Origin: Nitrospinales bacterium
GTDB lineage: Bacteria > Nitrospinota_A > UBA7883 > JACRGQ01
Assembly (NCBI GenBank): GCA_023248615.1
Contig: JAHFEI010000072.1
Span: forward strand, 1-8,464
Direction of reading: 5' to 3'
DNA: 8,464 nt
Part shown: piece after piece, positions 5,732 through 8,464 of the stretch
Position numbering within the stretch: position 1 is the first letter of the stretch
How the letters are laid out: each line of letters begins with the position of its first letter
Notes under the pieces: generated by a model
Told to the model about the DNA's origin: nothing
Seen by the model: the letters and a program-made list of their open reading frames with translations, nothing else
Databases searched by the model: none
Program-made: the position numbers and the translations under genes

Positions 5732-8017
5732 TTAGAACTCCCTCGCAATCTCTATCATGTACATCCTTTGGTTGGAGGGAAGTAGGTTATGGTTTTCGTG
5801 CCCACCCACGACCGGATTGGGAAAGCGGTAGCGCGTATCCGAATAAAGTTCCTTGTAGTCTATGCCCAACAGGTTGAACGCGGAAACCTTGAGGCTGTAC
5901 TTCCTGAATATGCCCCTTTTGGAAAAGGCAAGGTTCACCAGGTTATACGGGCCGGATATGGCCCTGTTGTACGCCAGCCTTTCGTCACTTGTCCGGGCGT
6001 TAGCCATAGCGGTATCGGAATACATCCAATCCAGGCTTACCTGGCTCTTGTAGGGTAAAGACTGCGCCAATCCCGCGTTTGCCCGAACCTGGGGAACGCG
6101 TGTAAGCCACGAATCGGAGGATATGTCTTTTACGTTAAACATGCTGGCATTCCAGTAAAAATACGAGTTCTCCTCATACGAATGCTTGGCCTCTATGGCG
6201 TAGCCGCTAATTTCCAGCGTGCCTGCATTCTGGTAATCTGTGGCCTGGGACTGGGTGGTGTTAAACAGCGCTGTAATGTAATCCTTAATCGTATTCCGGA
6301 ATCCCGACAACCGTACATAGCTGTTTGTCTCATAGGTATAACCTATGCCAACCTCATACGCCTCTATCGCTTCCGGCTTCAGGTTTGGGTTGCCGGAGAA
6401 CTGCATATCGGTCTTATCATACAATTCCCTGAATGTTGGCGCGTGGAATGCCGTGGCGTATTGCAATTTTAGCGCAAGCTTCTCCACAGGGAAAATGGAA
6501 ACCGCGACTCGCGGGTTAGTGGTGTCGCCAAAATCGCTGTACTTGTCGTGGCGGGCGCCCAGCACCGCGTTAAAATACCGGTTTGGCGTCCAGTCGTCCT
6601 GCAAATACGCGGCATACACAGTGCGGGATCGGGCCGGGAAAGCGTAATTGTTCCAGTTGGCAAAAGAAGATTTCACCACTGCGCCGGATTCCGGCTCGCC
6701 GCTGTAGTTGGTCGTTACCTTGACGTTGTTCATTTCGGACTGCTCGTTGGAAACTCCCAGCGTCACCACATTGCCGTCCTGCCACTCTTTTTCCAGCTTC
6801 AGCTCGGCGCCATAAGTCCACAACTCGTAGGACTTGTTCAGCCACTCTCCATTCGGAAAGTACTCCACCTGCCCGTCACCGTTAAGGTCGCGGTTGTCTT
6901 TATAGCCGTTCGGGTAGAGTTGAATCCTGTTATCCACCGCCCATCGGTCGGCATACAGGCGCGGCGTAACGCTGGCTTTTCCCGAAAAGTCGAAAGTCCG
7001 TGTAGCATCAAGGCTGATATAACCGGAATCTACGCTAGACCTGTCCGAAATCACGTCGCGGTAGGCGAAATTCGGCCCACGCGTCTCTGTATACATGTTG
7101 AGATTAATGAGGGTTTCCTTGTAGTTAGCATCAACATGCCCGAACAACTTATGCTTGTCGTCCTCCATCCTTGCGGGAGCTGATGAGTACGGCCTGGTCG
7201 CATCGTTATTGGAAAGCCTGTCCCACACTACCATGCCGTCCCCCCCGGCTGTGTTGTACACCTCCATAAACGCATGCACGGAGATTTCCTCTCCTTGCAT
7301 GCCCAACGTGACATTGGCTTTGTATGTGTCGAAAGTCCCGCCTCCAACGCTCACTTTTGCGCCATCTTCGTGCTTGGAAATTATGTTTATCACCGCTACC
7401 ATAGCGTTAGTGCCGTATATCGCGGAACCGGGGCCGCGGATTATCTCTATCCGGTCAATACCGTCCACCGGGATATCGTAGAGCGCACCACCCGTATAAA
7501 AGTTGTTGAACCGGTGGCCATCTATCATCACAAGTATGTTGGACGGGTTATCCACCCCGTTCACAGAGACGGAATACTCGCCAAAGTTGTTATAGCGCAC
7601 ATCGAAACCGGGAACGATTTTAAGGATATCCGCCAAGTGGCGCGCCGCCATGGCGGAAATAGTTTTTGCGGTAATTACGCTTATCGCCCCGGGAGATGCC
7701 GAAATCGGTTTCAGCCGTAGGGAACCAATCGAGGACATATCCCCTTCCGAAAAAAAGAGGAACTCCTCCTGAAGGTTGCCCATATCACCCGCGTTGCTGG
7801 TAACGGTGACAGGCTCTTGCGGCAAGACAACAGGCATGTCCGATTCCGGCCCGCCCGCCAAGGCCGGGGCGGGAAACGATACGGCGGATATAAGCGCCGC
7901 AAACAAAAAACTCATGATGCTTTGCTTCCCGTATGCCAACGTCAACCTCTTACACGCAATTTTAATTCCGATAACCCAGCCAACGGACACGGCTCCCTCA
8001 AACCGGCTGACCCCCAT
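5732..8017 (-). CDS. TonB-dependent outer-membrane receptor
   Basis: 761 aa, first gene of the operon. A hydrophobic signal segment (about 35-54) ends in ALA|G55. A probable TonB box, EPVTVTS (68-74), follows. The plug domain spans about 104-215 with the typical run AISVITA, HLADILKIVPGFDV, NILVMIDG (160-167), DRIEIIRGPGSAIYGTNAMVAVINIISK. The rest is a 22-strand-type beta-barrel with family landmarks: ATAFHAPTFRELYD, GNPNLKPEAIEAYEVGIGY and a C-terminal Phe (EIAREF) of the kind read by the Bam machinery. The protein imports a scarce ligand across the outer membrane using energy from TonB-ExbBD. Overall it resembles BtuB/CirA-type receptors, but the substrate is unknown. A D377-x-N-x-D-G motif sits in the barrel part. 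The start is uncertain: ATG 8017 leaves only a 9-nt leader and a long n-region; GTG 7990, preceded by GAGGGAG, is a good alternative. Confidence 0.93.
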   Translation of the reverse strand: MGVSRFEGAVSVGWVIGIKIACKRLTLAYGKQSIMSFLFAALISAVSFPAPALAGGPESDMPVVLPQEPVTVTSNAGDMGNLQEEFLFFSEGDMSSIGSLRLKPISASPGAISVITAKTISAMAARHLADILKIVPGFDVRYNNFGEYSVSVNGVDNPSNILVMIDGHRFNNFYTGGALYDIPVDGIDRIEIIRGPGSAIYGTNAMVAVINIISKHEDGAKVSVGGGTFDTYKANVTLGMQGEEISVHAFMEVYNTAGGDGMVVWDRLSNNDATRPYSSAPARMEDDKHKLFGHVDANYKETLINLNMYTETRGPNFAYRDVISDRSSVDSGYISLDATRTFDFSGKASVTPRLYADRWAVDNRIQLYPNGYKDNRDLNGDGQVEYFPNGEWLNKSYELWTYGAELKLEKEWQDGNVVTLGVSNEQSEMNNVKVTTNYSGEPESGAVVKSSFANWNNYAFPARSRTVYAAYLQDDWTPNRYFNAVLGARHDKYSDFGDTTNPRVAVSIFPVEKLALKLQYATAFHAPTFRELYDKTDMQFSGNPNLKPEAIEAYEVGIGYTYETNSYVRLSGFRNTIKDYITALFNTTQSQATDYQNAGTLEISGYAIEAKHSYEENSYFYWNASMFNVKDISSDSWLTRVPQVRANAGLAQSLPYKSQVSLDWMYSDTAMANARTSDERLAYNRAISGPYNLVNLAFSKRGIFRKYSLKVSAFNLLGIDYKELYSDTRYRFPNPVVGGHENHNLLPSNQRMYMIEIAREF
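5738..5744 (-). promoter_or_regulatory. Shine-Dalgarno of the 5'-nucleotidase-domain lipoprotein
   Basis: GAGGGAG on the minus strand, 7 nt before ATG 5730 and inside the last codons of the TonB receptor gene. It decides for the ATG over the in-frame TTG at 5748 and points to coupled translation of the two genes. Confidence 0.6.
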
Positions 8018-8032
8018 GCCTCGCAGACACTG

Positions 8033-8061
8033 ATTATCCTATTAGGCGGTTGCCGTGTAAA
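8033..8061 (-). promoter_or_regulatory. Sigma70-type promoter of the TonB receptor operon
   Basis: On the minus strand, -35 TTTACA (8056-8061) and -10 GATAAT (8033-8038) each match the consensus at 5 of 6 positions and are 17 bp apart, the ideal spacing. The predicted start of transcription is near 8026, leaving about 9 nt before ATG 8017 or about 36 nt before GTG 7990. The leader is too short for a riboswitch. This should drive the whole operon down to 1562, since no other promoter-sized gap exists between its genes. Confidence 0.65.
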
Positions 8062-8083
8062 CCTCTAATTGGCGCACCCGGGC

Positions 8084-8122
8084 AAACAAACGGTAGTGCA
8101 ACCGATGCACTACCAAACAAAC
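8084..8122. repeat. Perfect 9-bp inverted repeat flanked by 8-bp direct repeats
   Basis: Direct repeat AAACAAAC (8084-8091), arm GGTAGTGCA (8092-8100), loop ACCGA, arm TGCACTACC (8106-8114), direct repeat AAACAAAC (8115-8122). Both pairs are exact and abut with no extra base. The element lies between the operon promoter (its -35 ends 23 bp away at 8061) and the alaS start (8167). It could be an operator for a dimeric regulator, or a hairpin; read on the minus strand the stem is followed by GTTTGTTTG, a poor terminator tract. Confidence 0.75.
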
Positions 8123-8149
8123 AGCCGTCTTACTTCCGGGGCGATATTC

Positions 8150-8158
8150 TGGTATGTT
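8150..8158 (+). promoter_or_regulatory. Candidate extended -10 (TGgTATGTT) for alaS
   Basis: TG-G-TATGTT resembles an extended -10 and ends 8 nt before ATG 8167. No convincing -35 lies 17 bp upstream (TTACTT). No Shine-Dalgarno precedes the ATG. If used, the mRNA would have no leader or only a base or two. Weak on its own; it gains some weight from the similar arrangement at 1256-1305. Confidence 0.3.
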
Positions 8159-8166
8159 ATTGCCCT

Positions 8167-8464
8167 ATGAAAAAAATGGTCACTGGAAACGAAATCCGGA
8201 AGGCATTCATCGACTTCTTCGCCTCCAAAAAACACCGAGTGGTGCGAAGCTCCAACCTGGTGCCTTCGGCGGATCCCACGCTTCTTCTCACGAACTCCGG
8301 CATGGTGCAGTTCAAAGACCTGTTCCTGGGAAAGGAAGAGCGAGGCTACACCCGTGCCGTAACCTCCCAAAAATGCCTGCGCGTATCCGGAAAACACAAC
8401 GACCTGGAAGACGTGGGCCGCACACGCAGGCACAACACCTTCTTCGAGATGCTGGGTAACTTCT
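8167..8464 (+). CDS. alaS: Alanyl-tRNA synthetase, N-terminal part (3' end outside window)
   Basis: The first 99 codons of a class II alanyl-tRNA synthetase, which joins alanine to tRNA-Ala in the cytoplasm; the full protein is usually about 870-880 aa. Recognition is secure from the run EIRKAFIDFFASKKH, LVPSADPTLLLTNSGMVQFKDLFLG (31-55), TSQKCLRVSGKHNDLEDVG (66-84) and HNTFFEMLGNF (89-99), colinear with E. coli AlaS from its start. R72 in CLR corresponds to the motif 2 arginine that contacts ATP. One common position differs: the usual RHH is RHN here (H89-N90). The ATG at 8167 gives the expected length to the first motif; no upstream in-frame start is seen, and no Shine-Dalgarno. It is transcribed divergently from the TonB receptor operon. 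The frame stays open through the window end. Confidence 0.96.
   Translation, partial: MKKMVTGNEIRKAFIDFFASKKHRVVRSSNLVPSADPTLLLTNSGMVQFKDLFLGKEERGYTRAVTSQKCLRVSGKHNDLEDVGRTRRHNTFFEMLGNF

Noticed and set aside
5732..5748. TTG start at 5748 for the lipoprotein
   Set aside because: It adds six residues without a better ribosome site; ATG 5730 has GAGGGAG at 7 nt and gives a normal lipoprotein signal peptide.
6548..7183. 211-codon plus-strand frame antisense to the TonB receptor
   Set aside because: It is a shadow of a long, clearly conserved receptor gene; no recognisable domain, ribosome site or start context.
8031..8045. Fur box over the operon promoter
   Set aside because: Only the first half (TGATTAT) matches the 7-1-7 model well; the second half matches at 2 of 7 positions.
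8092..8114. Intrinsic terminator
   Set aside because: The stem is good, but the downstream tract is broken (GTTTGTTTG on minus, AAACAAAC on plus), and no gene reads into it from either side within the window.
8018..8166. Cobalamin or other riboswitch upstream of the TonB receptor
   Set aside because: The predicted transcript start leaves only about 9 nt (or 36 nt with the GTG start) of leader; no B12-box-like or multi-stem structure is seen, and the palindrome lies upstream of the promoter.

Overview
The window comes from a diderm (Gram-negative) bacterium of roughly balanced GC content. Evidence for an outer membrane is a TonB-dependent receptor with a C-terminal aromatic residue, a lipobox lipoprotein and signal peptides. 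The visible AlaS N-terminus has the RVSGKHNDLE..GRT wording that I associate loosely with deltaproteobacteria and Nitrospirota/Nitrospinota-like lineages; the lineage is otherwise unresolved.

Layout, left to right. (1) 2-166 (+): the last 54 residues of an MsbA-type ABC exporter, whose 3' end overlaps by 42 bp the convergent 3' end of (2) 125-1255 (-), a polytopic GT87/DUF2029-type GT-C glycosyltransferase. (3) 1306-1503 (+): a 65-aa stand-alone BFD-like [2Fe-2S] protein, divergent from the glycosyltransferase. In the 50-bp gap each gene has a -10-like hexamer exactly 6 nt before its ATG, suggesting leaderless mRNAs. (4) 1562-8017 (-): a compact four-gene operon read right to left: TonB-dependent receptor, a lipoprotein consisting only of a 5'-nucleotidase C-terminal domain, an orphan ABC-type substrate-binding protein (PF04392-like), and a hybrid histidine kinase (periplasmic sensor, HAMP, PAS, HisKA, HATPase, REC). 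Gene junctions are 1 nt, 19 nt and an 8-nt overlap. (5) 8018-8166: intergenic region with a good sigma70-type promoter for the operon and a striking direct-repeat / inverted-repeat / direct-repeat element. (6) 8167-8464 (+): the first 99 codons of alaS, cut by the window end.

The most interesting part is the operon. It places an outer-membrane receptor, a nucleotide-pocket lipoprotein without the usual phosphatase domain, a periplasmic binding protein without permease or ATPase, and a membrane hybrid kinase in one transcription unit. My inference is a sense-and-import module in which ligand passing the outer membrane is captured by periplasmic proteins and reported to the kinase. The ligand is not identified from sequence; a nucleotide or nucleotide-like compound is a hypothesis suggested by the lipoprotein. 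No tRNA, rRNA, CRISPR array or insertion sequence is visible. No gene-free stretch exceeds 150 bp.
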